Assembly: GCA_964017235.1 (NCBI GenBank) | Contig: OZ024929.1 | Span: 157,775,609 to 157,839,608, forward strand | DNA length: 64,000 nt | Direction: 5' to 3' | Source of the DNA: Sabellastarte sp. h YS-2021 | Lineage: Eukaryota; Annelida; Polychaeta; Sabellida; Sabellidae | Shown: piece by piece, positions 10,950-23,396 of the stretch | Layout of the letters: each line of letters starts with the position of its first letter | How positions within the stretch are numbered: the stretch's first letter is position 1 | Position numbers and translations under genes: made by a program | Notes under the pieces: generated by a model | Database searches by the model: none | What the model saw: only the letters and a program-made list of their open reading frames with translations | What the model was told of the DNA's origin: nothing

Positions 10950-12192
10950 TTGGAGTTTTCGCTGTTTGGAAGTTTCGCCACATTTTTTTGGAATTTTCGC
11001 TTTTTGTGTTGGAATTTTTACTATTTGGATTCTATTTGGATTTTATAATTTATGTATGCACTAGAATGGGAAGTGAAATGTAGTTTATTAATAATATTTC
11101 ACACATATAGGCCATCGTAATTGAAAGTAAAATTTACTGAAATCTAGGTGTTATAATGTAATATAGACATTGTATCAAATATATAAGTCGGGAAACAATG
11201 TGATTTTATGATAGTTAAAAAATCATAACCACAGTGTGAAAACCCTTGAAAGTAAATAAGATCACTGAAAGACTACATGTGTTACAGGAAAGTTGTGTGA
11301 CTTGTAGTTTCGAAAATTCCTGAATGTTTTAGGGATTTGGCGAAATTACTGATTTAGTCAGTAAATTCGTGAAATTCCTAAAAGTTTCAGTAATTTCATG
11401 AAATTCCTGAAATATTGGAGTAGGAATTTTGTGAAATTACTAAAACATAAATAATGATGTATTTGATCTCTTATGTGGGCCAATTATTGTTTAAACATTA
11501 ACCAAACTCCCTGTACTTTGAAGAGTCGATTTCACAAAAGTTTGGTTATTTTTTTACAAGTTTAACTGTCATGACACAAACAGATAAAAATAGTTAACAT
11601 TTTATACTATTAATGTATGAATAACATGTTATGCTTCACTTGTTACCCTGACAAAGCTAATTTATTGGATACTAAATCATTTAAGTGAGGTTAATAACTT
11701 AATAGAATGAATATTCAAAAATTTTAATTACTTTTTGATAGGGCAGGGTCAGTAGCAAATTTTTCATTCCGGTATCCTACCAGTGTAAAACCGTACCGAT
11801 TCCAGGATACCGAAAGAAGAAATTGCGTTCTAGCATATCCCCAATTGAATAGGCCCACCAACTGGATGTAAGATTCGCGAAAAGAAAACATTGAAGTTCT
11901 GAAAGAAATCACTATAAAAGTGCTAAAACATATAAAAATATTGGATAAAAGTTTGTAATTTCTTCAGATTTGAGGTTTGGTTCTAATACTTTACGTTTTC
12001 TCACAATATTATATACTGACATTCAAAATACCGGCTGCAAACTGACCCTGCCCTACTTTTTGAGTACTGTATATGATTGTGGATAGGGCTTGCATCAGTT
12101 TAATTTGGCAACATTTAGTAATATGGTGTGCATTTGGTGTTTCTGTTCTAGCTTGCAACTTTAAGATCTTCAGGCACAGCATACTACGTGTA
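10950..12192. other. AT-rich spacer with a CAGTAAAT/ATTACTG word cluster
   Basis: Positions 11320-11450 carry repeated short words (GAAATTACTGA, TCAGTAAATTC, TTTCAGTAATTTC) partly as inverted pairs. A similar cluster lies at 48330-48480. No gene was recognised. Confidence 0.45.
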
Positions 12193-12200
12193 CTTTAAAG

Positions 12201-12620
12201 TAGTGGTGTGGCGATTAGACGTATTGTTGATTAATCGTCGGTGACAGTGTAGAATCATGGTCGGTCACTGACATTTTCTAATGATCGATTATTAAGCTTA
12301 TATCTTACCTTTCCTGATTTTTATCAATATCCACATATTTAAAAATATTTTAGGTATTTTTACTTAATAGACAGACAGTTTTGTCTTGAATTTCAAGTTT
12401 GTTTATGTCTACCACCATATTTACAGGAAGTGGGTGCTTTCGGTAGATTCTAAATGTTGGAACACCGTTATTCTTACTGGATTGACATATACTTTATCTC
12501 GGAAAGTGTTTCTTAAATAATAAACAATAATGGAGTAAAATAATCGATTATGGGTCGATCATCGCTCAGAAAAATGGACGAATAATCGACCATGCAAATT
12601 GGAGGCGATTCCCAGCACTA
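12201..12620. mobile_element. hAT-type MITE
   Basis: An exact 8-bp duplication CTTTAAAG flanks the element (12193-12200 and 12621-12628), the hallmark of hAT transposition. The ends TAGTGGTGTGGCGATTAGACG and, inverted, TAGTGCTGGGAATCGCC form imperfect inverted repeats. The 420-bp interior is non-coding and rich in ATCGATTAT-type words. Confidence 0.9.
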
Positions 12621-12639
12621 CTTTAAAGGTACTTGTTAT

Positions 12640-13633
12640 TCTCATACCTCACATATAAGTCTCCTGAAAATCTGTCTTCTGTACATTCATACTTAGTTTT
12701 CCTTTTTAAAACACTGGTAACTTACTGAGTTTCAGGAGTCAATATATGACAAATACTTATCAATATCACCACTATAAATCAGTTTATTTGCCAAGAACTA
12801 TTAATATCGATATAAGAATAAGCATAGACTAATAAAATTGTCAGAATTGTACCCATTTATATAGCCTTTACTGGAATAAATCAGCACCTGAGACAATTCA
12901 AGTTATGGGGGTGTTCCACTGGAACCGACCCAGTAACCGACTCTACGACTCTAGGGCCGGTTACAAAAGTTGTAGAATCGGGGATGAAAACCACAAAAAA
13001 GCACGTAAAAATGATGGGTCGGTTACATCTTCTTGACAGGACGTAGACCATACCGGCTTGTCTGGATCAAGATCCAAACCTGACTTGGGATCGGGTTCAT
13101 TTTCTTTACAACAAGATGGGAAACTGTCAGGACAAGCCATAAACCCCTAACAGACAAGCCATAGCAACCCCCGGCAAGCCGTAGTCACAAACAGACCAGA
13201 CTTGTAAACAAAGTAATAGATGTAATAGAAAAGTAATAGATTTCAGTTGAGACCAATGTAATAGTAATAGTAATAGATTGAAATTTTTAAAATGTAATAG
13301 TAATAGTAATAGATTGAAATTTCATCTATTATATCTATTACTCTCTATTACTTTTCTATTACAACCCAACTTTTGTTGTTTTTTGCCTCTGTTTAGGATG
13401 GGAAAAGAAAAATTCATCAGATGATTGCTTGATTTTGTACAATTTAAATGCCATAAATAAGCTTTGATATGACTACAGGGATGGAAATTTTTATTCATTA
13501 ATTTAACAAAAATGAGACTCTTCTGTTAAAGGCTATCCATAATACTCCATATATTTTATAGATAATCAACACTTCCAGACATGGATTCCACAGAATAATT
13601 GTAACTTTATATCTTGTTGCAGTGTAAACATCC
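12640..13633. repeat. Spacer with TAATAG microsatellite
   Basis: Positions 13205-13372 consist mainly of GTAATAG/TAATAGA repeats interrupted by AGATTGAAATTT, with an inverted run at the right end (TCTATTACTCTCTATTAC). A matching cluster lies at 17320-17490 beyond element D2. The rest (12640-13200) has no recognised content. Confidence 0.6.
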
Positions 13634-13737
13634 CATTCATTCTATTAAAATCTGGAAATCATTAGATTTTGCAATTGATTGGTTAAGAAATGGCCGAGTA
13701 ATTAATGATTAATTAATCATTATGAATTTTCCAAATA

Positions 13738-14520
13738 AGGAAAACATAAAAATGCTTATATCTCGAAAACCGTGCTAGATAGAGCGATTTTGACGAAATT
13801 TTTGACCCACAGGGTATCTCTGCAGAGTAGTTATCCCTGCAGAGTAGTTATCCCAATTTTCAAAAAAAAATTTGTCTCACCAAAAATGGCAGCCATTTTG
13901 AATTTTCGAATTTTTCGCAAAAATTGCAAAACATAAAAATGTTTATATCTCGAAAACCATACTAGATAGAGCGATTTTGATGAAATTTTTGACCCACAGG
14001 GTATCTCTGCAGAGTAGCCATGCCAATTTTCAAAAAAAAATGTTCTCGCAAAAAATAGCAGCCATTTTGAATTTTCGAATTTTTCGCAAAATTGCAAAAC
14101 ATAAAAATGCTTATATCTCGAAAAACCGTGCTAGATAGAGCGATTTCGACGAAATTTTTACCCACAGGCCATCTCTCCAGAGTAGCCATGCCAATTTTCA
14201 AAAAAATTTTGTCTCGCCAAAAATGGCGGCCATTTTGAATTTTCGAATTTTTTGCAAAAATTGCAAAACATAAAAATGCTTATATCTCAAAAACCGTGCT
14301 AGATAGAGCAATTTTGACGAAATTTTTGACCCACAGGCTATCTCTGCAGAGTAGCCATGCCAATTTTCAAAAAAAATTTGTCTTGCCAAAAATGGTGGCC
14401 ATTTTTAATTTTCGAATTTTTGCGCAAAAATTGCAAAACACAAAAATGCTAATATCTCGAAAACCGTGCTACATAGAACGATTTCGACAAAATTTTTGAT
14501 CTTCAGGGTATCTCTGCAGA
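13738..14520. repeat. Tandem array, 167-186-bp unit (type D)
   Basis: About five units start with AAAACATAAAAATGCTTATA (near 13742, 13928, 14095, 14265 and 14437). Each contains CTCGAAAACCGTGCTAGA, GACCCACAGGGTATCTCTGC and a CCATTTTGAATTTTCGAATT segment. The same units occur at 15890-16100, 50080-50270 and 52890-53170. Confidence 0.92.
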
Positions 14521-14530
14521 GCAGCTATCC

Positions 14531-15775
14531 CAAAGAGCTTTCACTTGGTGAAGTTTCAGACCCGTAGCTAATTATTCACCTACTCAAAATGAGTAAATGC
14601 TAATCATCTCTAAAACTATTGCGGATACCCAATTTTTATCAAATAACTCATTCATCTACTTTTGGGAGAGCTTTCCCTTGGTGAAGTTTCAGACCCGTAG
14701 ATAATTACTCACCTACTCAAAATGAATAAATGCGAATTATCTCTTAAAAGTATTGCAGATAGCCAATTTATCTCAAATGACTCATTCATCTACTTTTGGA
14801 AGAGCTTTCACATGGTGAAGTTTCAGACCCATAGCTAATTACTCACCTACTCAAAATGAGTAAATGCGAATTACCTCTAAAAGTATTGCAGATAGCCAAT
14901 TTTTCTCAAGTAACTCATTCACCTACTTTTGGGAGAACTTTCACTTGGTGAAGTTCCAGACCCGTAGCTAATTACTCACCTACTCAAAATGAGTAAATGC
15001 TAATTATCTCCAAAACTATTGTGGATACCCAATTTTTATCAAATAACTCATTCATGTACTTTTGGGAGAGCTTTCACATGGTGAAGTTTCAGACCCGTAG
15101 ATAATTACTCACCTACTCAAAATGAGTAAATGCAAATTATCTCTTAAAAGTATTGCAGATAGCCAATTTTTCTCAAATAACTCATTCACCTACTTTTGGG
15201 AGAGCTTTCACTCTGTGAAGTTTCAGACCCATAGCTAATTATTCACCTACTCAAAATGAGTAAATGCTAATTATCTGTAAAAGTATTGCAGATACCCAAT
15301 TTTTATCAAATAACTCATTTTTTTCATCTACTTGTGGGAGAGCTTTAACATGGTGAAGTTTCAGACCCATAGCTAATTACTCACCTACTCAAAATGAGTA
15401 AATGTGAATTATCTCTAAAAGTATTGCAGATAGCCAATTTTTCTCAAATAACTCATTCACCTACTTTTGGGAGAGCTTTCACTTGGTGAAGTTTCAGACC
15501 CATAGCTAATTATTCACCTACTCAAAATGAGTAAATGCTAATTATCGCTAAAAGTATTGTGGATACCCAATGTTTATCAAATAACTCATTCACCTACTTT
15601 TGGGAGAACTTTCACTTGGTGAAGTTCCAGACCCGTAGGTAATTACTCACCTACTCAAAAGGAGTAAATGTGAATTATCTCTTAATAGTATTGCAGATAG
15701 CCAATTTTTCTCAAATAACTCATTCACCTACTTTTGGAAGAGCTTTCACACACGAAAATGAAAAATTGTGAATAT
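14531..15775. repeat. Tandem array, 134-bp unit
   Basis: About nine units with GAGCTTTCACTTGGTGAAG, CAGACCCATAGCTAATTACT, CACCTACTCAAAATGAGTAA and AGTATTGCAGATAGCCAATT in order. The same satellite forms the arrays at 34920-37072 and 52341-52850, in three different host elements. Confidence 0.93.
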
Positions 15776-15784
15776 CTCGGAAAA

Positions 15785-15842
15785 GCTATTTCTTCTCCTT
15801 TAATGCTCGGCGGGAGATACGCACCGCGGCAGTGGTCTTGTC
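15785..15842 (+). mobile_element. 3' remnant of an element A inside D2
   Basis: CTCGGCGGGAGAT followed by ACCGCGGCAGTGGTCTTGT is the 3' end signature of element A (compare 52304-52340 and 38947-38980). The 5' start hairpin is absent. In D1 the homologous position (52888-52900) keeps only AGTGGTCTTGT, so both D copies descend from one that already held an A insertion here. Confidence 0.75.
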
Positions 15843-16252
15843 AAAAATTTTTGTCTCCCCAAAAATGGTGGCCATTTTGAATTTTCAAAGTTTTTGCAAA
15901 ACACAAAAATGCTTATATCTCGAAAACCGTGCTAGATGGAGCGAACTCAACAAAATTTTTTACCTGCTGGGTATCTCTGCAGAGTAGCCATGCCAATTTT
16001 CAAAATATTTTTGTCTCGCCAAATATAGCGGACATTTTGAATTTTCGAATTTTTTGCAAAACACAAAAATGCTTATATCTTGAAAACCGTGCTAGATAGA
16101 GCAGACTGCGCTGACTTTGGTTGCCACAACAGTATAAGGCTAGAAACGAAGCATTTTCTTAATACTTTAGCACTCACCTTTATATCCTTTTCGGGACGCT
16201 TTGTTTTTGCTATGCAAAAACATTATATATTTTTTGCGAGCGATCCTCTAGT

Positions 16253-16677
16253 TTTTTTATTGAGCTGAAATAAAAAGAGATAAACATTTGAGGAGATTGC
16301 CTTATTGGTTCTAAATAGGGTGCTCTAACAGCAATTGTGACATATGAAAGCCAATTGTACACACAACAAAGGTTTAAAACAAATAACTTGAAACAATCAA
16401 GCCACCTTTAACTGTTTTCCTTTGATTAAATATTCTAAAGCATCAGTTTCTTTGAAGTGGTATAAATAAAGATTTAATGGGGGACAGTTAAACTGAATTG
16501 GGTTTTGAAGGGATTAGCTTAATGCTGCTAAATAGACTGCTCTAATAGCAATTGTGACACATGAAAGCCAAGTATACAAGTCTATTTTGGGTATAAATAA
16601 GGGCAAAAGAGTGGCATGTGTCAGTTGTTTCAAAGATTTATATATGAATACCAGTTGAGTTATTATTTAAAGGAAAC
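16253..16677. other. Spacer with a direct duplication upstream of the BED exon
   Basis: GCTCTAACAGCAATTGTGAC and the neighbouring ATGAAAGCCAA recur about 220 bp apart (16320 and 16538). This stretch could hold the promoter or 5' untranslated region of the following exon, but no promoter element is convincing. Confidence 0.4.
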
Positions 16678-16812
16678 ATGTCACTTTGGAATCATTTTGA
16701 AGTAGACTCTGCCAACAAGGAACCTAGCTCTTTGAAAGCTGTTTGTAAACATTGTTCATCAAGCATTTCATACAATAGCAAGAGTTCTTCAAACCTGAGT
16801 TCTCATCTCAAA
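16678..16812 (+). CDS. Orphan BED-type zinc finger exon
   Basis: Forty-five codons from ATG encode SLWNHFEV, CKHC (two metal-binding cysteines) and SNLSSHLK (start of the His part), the layout of a BED zinc finger that binds DNA in ZBED proteins and hAT transposases. The exon ends at a good splice donor (CTCAAA then GTGAGT). The second histidine and the rest of the protein must lie in a later exon, but none was recognised up to 18490, where the nested element block begins. The upstream context is AAAGGAAACATG. It may be the first coding exon of a domesticated transposase gene, a hAT remnant, or a gene whose remaining exons lie beyond the block. Confidence 0.6.
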
Positions 16813-16869
16813 GTGAGTAAATATTTTTATTTTTTGATCAACTTAATAAATAAATTTCTGAAAAGATAG

Positions 16870-18490
16870 TTACTGGTAATTTAGAATAACATGATTTTGC
16901 ATCAGTATTTTTAAAATCTTTCTATAATGCATTGATTAAAGCTCTAATTTTAGATAATACTGAGTTTTTAACAAGCAACTTGTTATAGACAGAAGATTAA
17001 TTATCTGTGTTATTATTTTCAGTTATTGCTGAAAAACATAACTTAAGATAATATTGAGTTTTGTAATTAAATTTGCTGAATTGAGATTTGATGTATAGTT
17101 GTTGGTATATGTAACTGTAAATATTTTACTTGCTCTCAGTTTTTAAATTCCTATATCTTATGTTCCTATATTGAATTGTAAATATACCAAGTGGTATATT
17201 TGTGACATTTTATCCTTGTATGGCATAATCTGAAGCATTTTCAATAAAATTATATGTATAGAGTATCCTGTCAGTTTTATTTCTGTGTTAAAATTACCTC
17301 TCAACTTTGCGCCAAATTGTAATAGAATGTAATAGAAAGTAATAGAAGTAATAGATGCCAGAGTAATAGTAATAGATTTAAAATTTTCAAATGTAATAGT
17401 AATAGATTGGATATTTTCAAATGTAATAGTAATAGTAATAGATTGGATATTTTCAAATGTAATAGTAATAGATTGGCTGTAATAGATTACAAGTCTGAAA
17501 CAGACAGGACTGGAGTATTTTCCCGACTCACTATGAACTGGGTTGATTAAATCCTGGATTCGGGATCCAGAGTTGGGATCGAACAAAAACTAAAAACCCC
17601 CTGTGGCTCACATAAAAAACATCATTTGTCACTGCAAAGATGCCAGCTACACATCACAGAGACTTCATACATCAGCTTAGGGTACTTTTGGTTTTTATTG
17701 AGTTTAATAGTTTGATTTGCATCTTGATGGGAAGACAGAGGAGGACACATTTGAACCCAGCACCATCACCTGCCACACAGCCCCAACCAGCCCCCAGGAG
17801 AAATGTCATGACACCATATTCCAAAAATTTTCCCAGGGCTACTACAAACTGCTAAATTTGAAGAGAATCCGCCCATTTGTTGCTGAACTATAAGCAATAG
17901 AAAATGAGGGAGCCGGTGGACCTACTCTCGCTCCCCTCTCCCCTAAATACAAACAAGTGTCCCTTGCGGGATGCTTAATTAAAGATAGATTTAGAAATAT
18001 CTGTCTTTGGGAGCATATTGCAATAAGCATAATACAACTAATCTCTCACCCTTGGGTTTAAGCTATATAGAATTACTTGATTACATTTACTTTGAATAAC
18101 AGCCATCTTTTTAAGAACATTTATTGACATCAAAGGTAAACCAAAGATCAAACAGACTACAAAATAATATATTTAAAGATATTTATATAAAGCATTTATT
18201 TTCACATATAAATGAAATAATAACTTTCACTATGTCTGTCAACTACTGATTTGTATCAAGATCAAGTTTTTACCCAAAGATCAATGTGGTAATTTCCAAT
18301 GTTTATGATAATTTATACATTTTATTTATTTTAGAAGACAAATTTTATGTTACAAAACACAATATGTAACTGGTTGGATTAGTTGTAAATAACAGTTATG
18401 CAAATGCATACAAAAGAAAGCTGTTGTAGTTTTACACGTTGAATAAATAAAGCAATATGAGAAACAAAAAGTACATTAATTTATATTTTT
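16870..18490. other. Spacer with TAATAG repeats
   Basis: Positions 17320-17490 repeat GTAATAGTAATAGATT with a GGATATTTTCAAAT spacer three times. A phrase ACAGACAGGACTGGAGTA at 17505 recurs at 19782 inside element C. No gene was recognised; the open frames at 17158-18030 carry no known motif. Confidence 0.45.
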
Positions 18491-18520
18491 ATGTCAGCTG
18501 ACTTGTCAGTCAGCTGACAT
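18491..18520 (+). repeat. Start hairpin of element C
   Basis: Twelve perfectly paired bases on each side of a six-base loop. It is the same structural position as the start hairpins of A, B, D, E, F, G and H, with an unrelated sequence. Confidence 0.85.
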
Positions 18521-19966
18521 TATGGCATCACTCTGCGGTGTCCGTGTACGCGTCTGTGTGAACAACTTCTCCTCCAAAACTACAAGGCCCAGAGACCAAG
18601 GCATGCAGATCTGTTTGTTCGTCTGTTTGCTAGAGCCATTATAAGTGAGGTACCCCCCACCCTAAGTGTGAAAATTTCAACACTTTATCACAATTTTCTC
18701 ATTGACTATTGCAGGGATTTCTGTCATATCTTGCACATATGTACTAGGCCACAGGTAGATTCCCTTGTGTGAGTATCAGACTTGGATCTGTCTTAATTAT
18801 TTTTTTATGAATTTTTAAAATAAGTTTTAATGTATTAAAGTGAGATTGTAGATGTGTAGCTCATACCATAGCTGAGTAATAGCTACTTTGATGTTATCCC
18901 TTTTGATTTGAGTCAGTTATAACTTGAAAACTATTGCATTAAGAATATTTTGTTTAAATATGTTGTTCACCTACTTTTGGTTCAGCTATAACATAGAAAA
19001 ATTGCAGACCTGTAGCTTATTTCAAAGCTGAGCAATAGCCTTTTTGAGGTTCTTACAGTTGAGTAAATCAATTGTAACTTGAAAACTATTGTATTTACAG
19101 TATTTTGCATAAATATGTTATTCAGTTACTTTTGGGTCAGCTATAACATGGTAAAATTGTAGACCTGTAGCTCATTGCATAGCTGAGTAATAGCTACTTT
19201 GAGGTTCTTACTCAACACCAAATCATTTATAACTTGAAAAGTATTGCATTTAGAGCATTTTGTTAAAATATGTTAGTCCGCTGCTTTTTCCATAGCTACA
19301 ACATGGTGAGTAACTACAATGTCTATCTCAATAGCTAAGTGAGTTATAGCTACTTTTGGACTTGTCAGTAACTTCCATCATGAGTAAAATCACTTGTAAC
19401 TTGAAAACTATTGCATTTAGAGAATTTTGTGTAAATATGTTATTCAGCTACTTTTGGGTCAGCTATAACATAGTAAAATTGTAGACCTGTAATACCTACT
19501 TTTAGGTAATACCTACCTACTTTTAGGTTATCACTGTTGACTAAATCACTTATAACTTGCAAAGTATTGCATTTAGATTATTTAGTTTCAGTATGTTATT
19601 CACCTATTTGGGGGTCAGCTATAACATAGTAAAATTAAAACTATTGCATTTGCAATATTTTCTTTAAATATGTTTTTAACTTACTTTTTACACCTTAACA
19701 GTTACCTTCTTACTTTCCTTCTGAACACCATTTCCAGGGCACAACTTTACCATACTAACAAACTTTACCATACTAACAAACAGACAGGACTGGAGTAATA
19801 TATAGAATCACCACGACCAGACGTGCAGTCGGTATTGCAAGTAGAGTTTTTGATGAATTTTTGGGAAAAAAAGAGGATCAAGTGTCGACCAATAAACAAT
19901 TCTTAAACTAGGTCACTAGTAAATATTTGGATCCTGAATCACGTGACCTAAACATCCAAATTTATT

Positions 19967-20102
19967 GTATCCCCAGACGAAAGTCGGGGATACTTAGGAT
20001 TCAGTACGGTCATGCCGCCGCCGCCGCAGAGATTTCCTTTTGGACGCGATAACTTAAAAAATATCTTAGTTAGAACTTTCAAATTTGGTATGAATTTGAG
20101 TA
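19967..20102 (+). mobile_element. Element B, 5' head
   Basis: A start hairpin GTATCCCCAGAC-gaaa-GTCGGGGATAC (one unpaired A) at 19967-19993 is followed by a CCGCCGCCGCCGCAG stretch and GATAACTTAAAAAATATC. After about 135 bp the sequence passes into type C satellite, so only the head is visible. Further heads lie at 48030 and 58941. Confidence 0.7.
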
Positions 20103-20921
20103 AAATCACTTGTAACTTGAAAATTATTGCATTTAGAGAATTTCGTATAAATATGTTTTTCAGCTACTTTTGCGTCAGGTATAACAATGTTGAAATTTCA
20201 GACCTGTAGCTTATTGCATAGCTGAGTAATAGCTACTTTTAGGTTATCACTGTTGAGTAAATCAGTTAGAACTTGAAAATTATTACATTTAGAGTATATT
20301 CTTTAAATATGTTGTTCACCTACTTTTGGATCAGCTATATCATTGTAACTTTCTTTGCAGATCTGTAGCTTATATCATAGCTGAGCAATAGCTATTTTGA
20401 GGCTATCACTGTTGAGTAAATTAGTTAAAACTTGAAAACTATTGTATTTACAGAAATTTGTATAAATATGTTACTCAGCAACTTTTTAGTCAGCTATAAC
20501 ATAGTAAAATTGCAGACCTGTAGCCCATGGCATAGCTGAGTAATAGTTACTTTCATGTTATCACTGTTGAGTAAATTGCTTGTAACTTGAAAACTGTTGC
20601 ATTTAGAGAATTTTGTTTAAATATGTTATTCATGTGCTTTTGAATCAGCTATAATATGGTGAAAAATGCAGACCTGTAGCTCATGGCATAGCTGAAGAGT
20701 AGCTATTTTCAGGTTCTCACTGTTGAGTAAAACAGTTTTAATATAAAAACTATTGCATTTAGAGCATTTAGAATATGTTATTCACTACTTTTCTGTAAGT
20801 TATAACATAGTGAACATGCAGACCTTTAGCTCATTGCAGAACTGAGCAATAACTACTTTCAGAATATAGCTATTGAGTAAATCAGTAGTAACTTGAAAAA
20901 TATTACATTTAGAGTATTTTT

Positions 20922-21999
20922 AGTCGAATCTTTGATTCGAGTTATGTACTGAGTTGTGGCCGCGATTTTAAATTCGCCGTTTAAGCCCTTAAATATCAAA
21001 TTCTGCATAATATTTGTTCACATATCGGTACATTAAGGTGTATATTATACACTCTGCCATTTTGAAGATTTTTAATGCTTTTATTCAGTTATATTTTATA
21101 AAGTAAAAAGCTTGTCTAGCACTACGTCTGGCTTTCTATAAAGTCCCGGATGTCCTAGAAACTATTGTGTTTGCTATTGTGATGGCCTACTCGAACGAGT
21201 CTTTTTTAACCGTTTCGTCTGCTGGTTTCTAGACGTTGAAACCCCAATTAATTTGTCTGCTGGTGTATCACGCACTCACTGTTAATGTAAAATAGTTGTC
21301 TGCGCATCTCCCCATTTGTCAAACAAATAAACCACAAAGAAATTAATGAATGAAGTGACGTCACGGTAGTACTACACCTTTGCCGTTCAGCCAATCAGAA
21401 TCGACAATGAAAATTTTCAAACTTCGTAGTTCTACATTCAACCACTCGAAGGCGCTTTTGCATGTCCTAGAAGTTATGGTAAATACAGCATAATCTGTTG
21501 CTCCCTATTTTCGCCCATTGTAGAAACAACACACGAACAGGAAATATGCTGGTAGTTTTCATCTTAAACCAGCCTCGGGAAACCCCCACAAAGAACTGCC
21601 GTGACTGCGCATATTTGCTCATTAATATTAATGAGGCAAGTCCGTGAACAGGAAATATGCTGGTAGTTTTCATCTTAAACCAACCTTGTAAAATATTGTC
21701 GCCAAACCCCCTCAAAGAACTGCCGTGACTGCGCATGTTTGCTCATTAATATTAATGAGGCAAGTCCGTGGACAGGAAATATGCTGGTGGTTTTCATCTT
21801 AAACCAGCCTTGTAAAACTGCGCATCTACAGACCCTTTATATTTGTAAACAAATACCCATCTCGCGACACAAATCTGAAAACTTCTGTAAAAGTGGTTTC
21901 CAAATGCGGGCGATAATACAGAGTTTACAGATTTCAACACCCAGTCCTGTCCTAAGATTAGACTCTGTGGTTGGGTGAAAGCTAACCACTGGACTCTTG
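20922..21999 (+). mobile_element. Element G inserted in the type C array
   Basis: The start hairpin AGTCGAATC-ttt-GATTCGA is at 20922. The 3' end has a perfect stem GTGGTT/AACCAC (21967-21989) followed by TGGACTCTTGT. The flanking satellite reads GAGTATTT before and CTTTAAATATG after; intact units elsewhere read GAGTATTTTCTTTAAATATG, which places the insertion between two T bases. The element is about 1.08 kb, non-coding, and contains type J repeats at 21530-21810. Confidence 0.75.
21530..21810 (+). repeat. Type J tandem repeat
   Basis: Three units of about 115-130 bp contain ACAGGAAATATGCTGGTAGT, TTTTCATCTTAAACCAGCCT, AAAGAACTGCCGTG and the perfect palindrome CTCATTAATATTAATGAG. The same units form blocks in both orientations at 31200-33430. 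Confidence 0.88.
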
Positions 22000-23396
22000 T
22001 CTTTAAATATGTTATTCTTCTAATTTTTGGTCAGCTATAACATAGAAAAATTGCAGACCTGTAGCTCATTACATAGCTGAGAAATAGCTACTCTAAGGTT
22101 CTCACTGTTGAGTAAATGAGTTGTAGCTTGAGAACTATTGCATTTAGAGAATTTTGTTTAAATATGTTATTCACCTACTTATGGGTCAGCTATAACATAG
22201 TGACCTTGTAGACCTGTAGCTCATTGCATCGCTGAGCAATATTTGCTTTGAGGTTTTCACTGTTGAGTAAATCAGTTGTAACTTGAAAACTATTGCATTT
22301 AGAGAATTTTGTATAAATATGTTATTTAGCTACTTTTGGGTCAGCTAAAATTTCAGACCTGTAGCTTATTGCATAGCTCAGTAATAGTTACTTTGAGGTT
22401 ATCACTGTTGAGTAAATCAGTTAATACTTGAAAACTATTCCATTTAGAGTATTTTCTTTAGATTTTTTATTCACCTATTTTTGGATCAGCTATAACATAG
22501 TAATTTTGCAGACCTGTAGCTTATATCATAGCTGAGCAATAGTTTTTTGAGGTTATCACTGTTGAGAAAATTAGTTGTAACTTGAAAACTATTGTATTTG
22601 CAGAAATTTGTATAACATGTTATTCAGCAATTTTTGTCAGCTATAACATAGTAAAATTTCAGACTTGTAGCTCATTGCGTAGCTGAGCAATAGCTACTTT
22701 CATATTATCACGGTTGAGTAAATTGCTTGTAACTTAAAAATTGTTGCATTTAGAGAATTTTGTTTAATCTTTTATTCATGTACTTTTCAATTAGCTATAA
22801 CATAGTGAAATTGCAGACCTGTAGCTCATGACATAGCTGAGGAATAGCTATTTTGAGGTTCCCACTGTTGAGTAAATGAGTTGTAACTTGAAGTTCTATT
22901 GCATTTACAGTATTTGTTTGAGTATGTTATTCACCTACTTTTCTGTCATCTATAACCTAGTGAACTTGCAGACCTGTAGCTCATTGCAGATCTGAGTAAC
23001 AGGCTAACAGCTACTTTTAGAATATAGCTGTTGAGTAAATAAGTTGTAATTTGAAAACTATTACATTTAGAGTATTTTGTTTATTCTCCTAATTTTTGGT
23101 CATCTATAACATAGAAAAACTGCAGACGTGTAGCTCATTACATAACTGAACTTTAGCTACTATGAGGCTCTCACTGTTGAGTACATGAGTTGTTACTTGA
23201 AAACCATTGCATTTAGAGAATTTAGTTTAAATATGTTATTCATGTACTTTGGAATCAGCTATAACATAGTAAAAATGCAGACATGTAACTCATGGCATAG
23301 CTGAGCAATAGCTGTTTTCAGGTTCTCATTATCTCCCGCCGGCCGGCCGGGAGATTATAAAACGCATTCCGTGCGTGTGTGCGTGTGTTCGTGTGT

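Larger units (their letters stand above)
13634..16252 (+). mobile_element. Element D, copy 2 (Helentron-like, 5' end lost)
   Basis: From CATTCATTCTATTAAAATC on, this copy matches element D1 at 49965-53323. It lacks the D1 start hairpin. The 3' end is complete: GGGACGCTTTG (copy of the inner hairpin arm seen in D1), then the perfect stem GTTTTTGC-tat-GCAAAAAC, then GCGATCCTCTAG. Inside lie an array of 170-186-bp units, an array of 134-bp units and a remnant of an element A. The internal frames are shadows of repeats; no protein is encoded. Confidence 0.8.
18830..23330. repeat. Tandem array, 150-170-bp unit (type C)
   Basis: Units carry TTGTAACTTGAAAACTATTG, CATTTAGAGAATTTTGTTTA, TATGTTATTCACCTACTTTT, TCAGCTATAACATAG and GCAGACCTGTAGCTCATTGC. 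More than twenty diverged units are spread over the block, broken by B at 19967 and G at 20922. Related units lie at 33435-33892, 38981-39200 and 49127-49345. Confidence 0.92.

Noticed and set aside
14531-15775. CRISPR-like array of regular repeats
   Set aside because: Units are contiguous 134-bp repeats without unique spacers, in an animal genome. They are satellite DNA.
13205-17490. The two TAATAG clusters as terminal repeats of one element around D2
   Set aside because: Both clusters mainly read in the same orientation and the flanks do not match as inverted repeats. They may be independent microsatellites.
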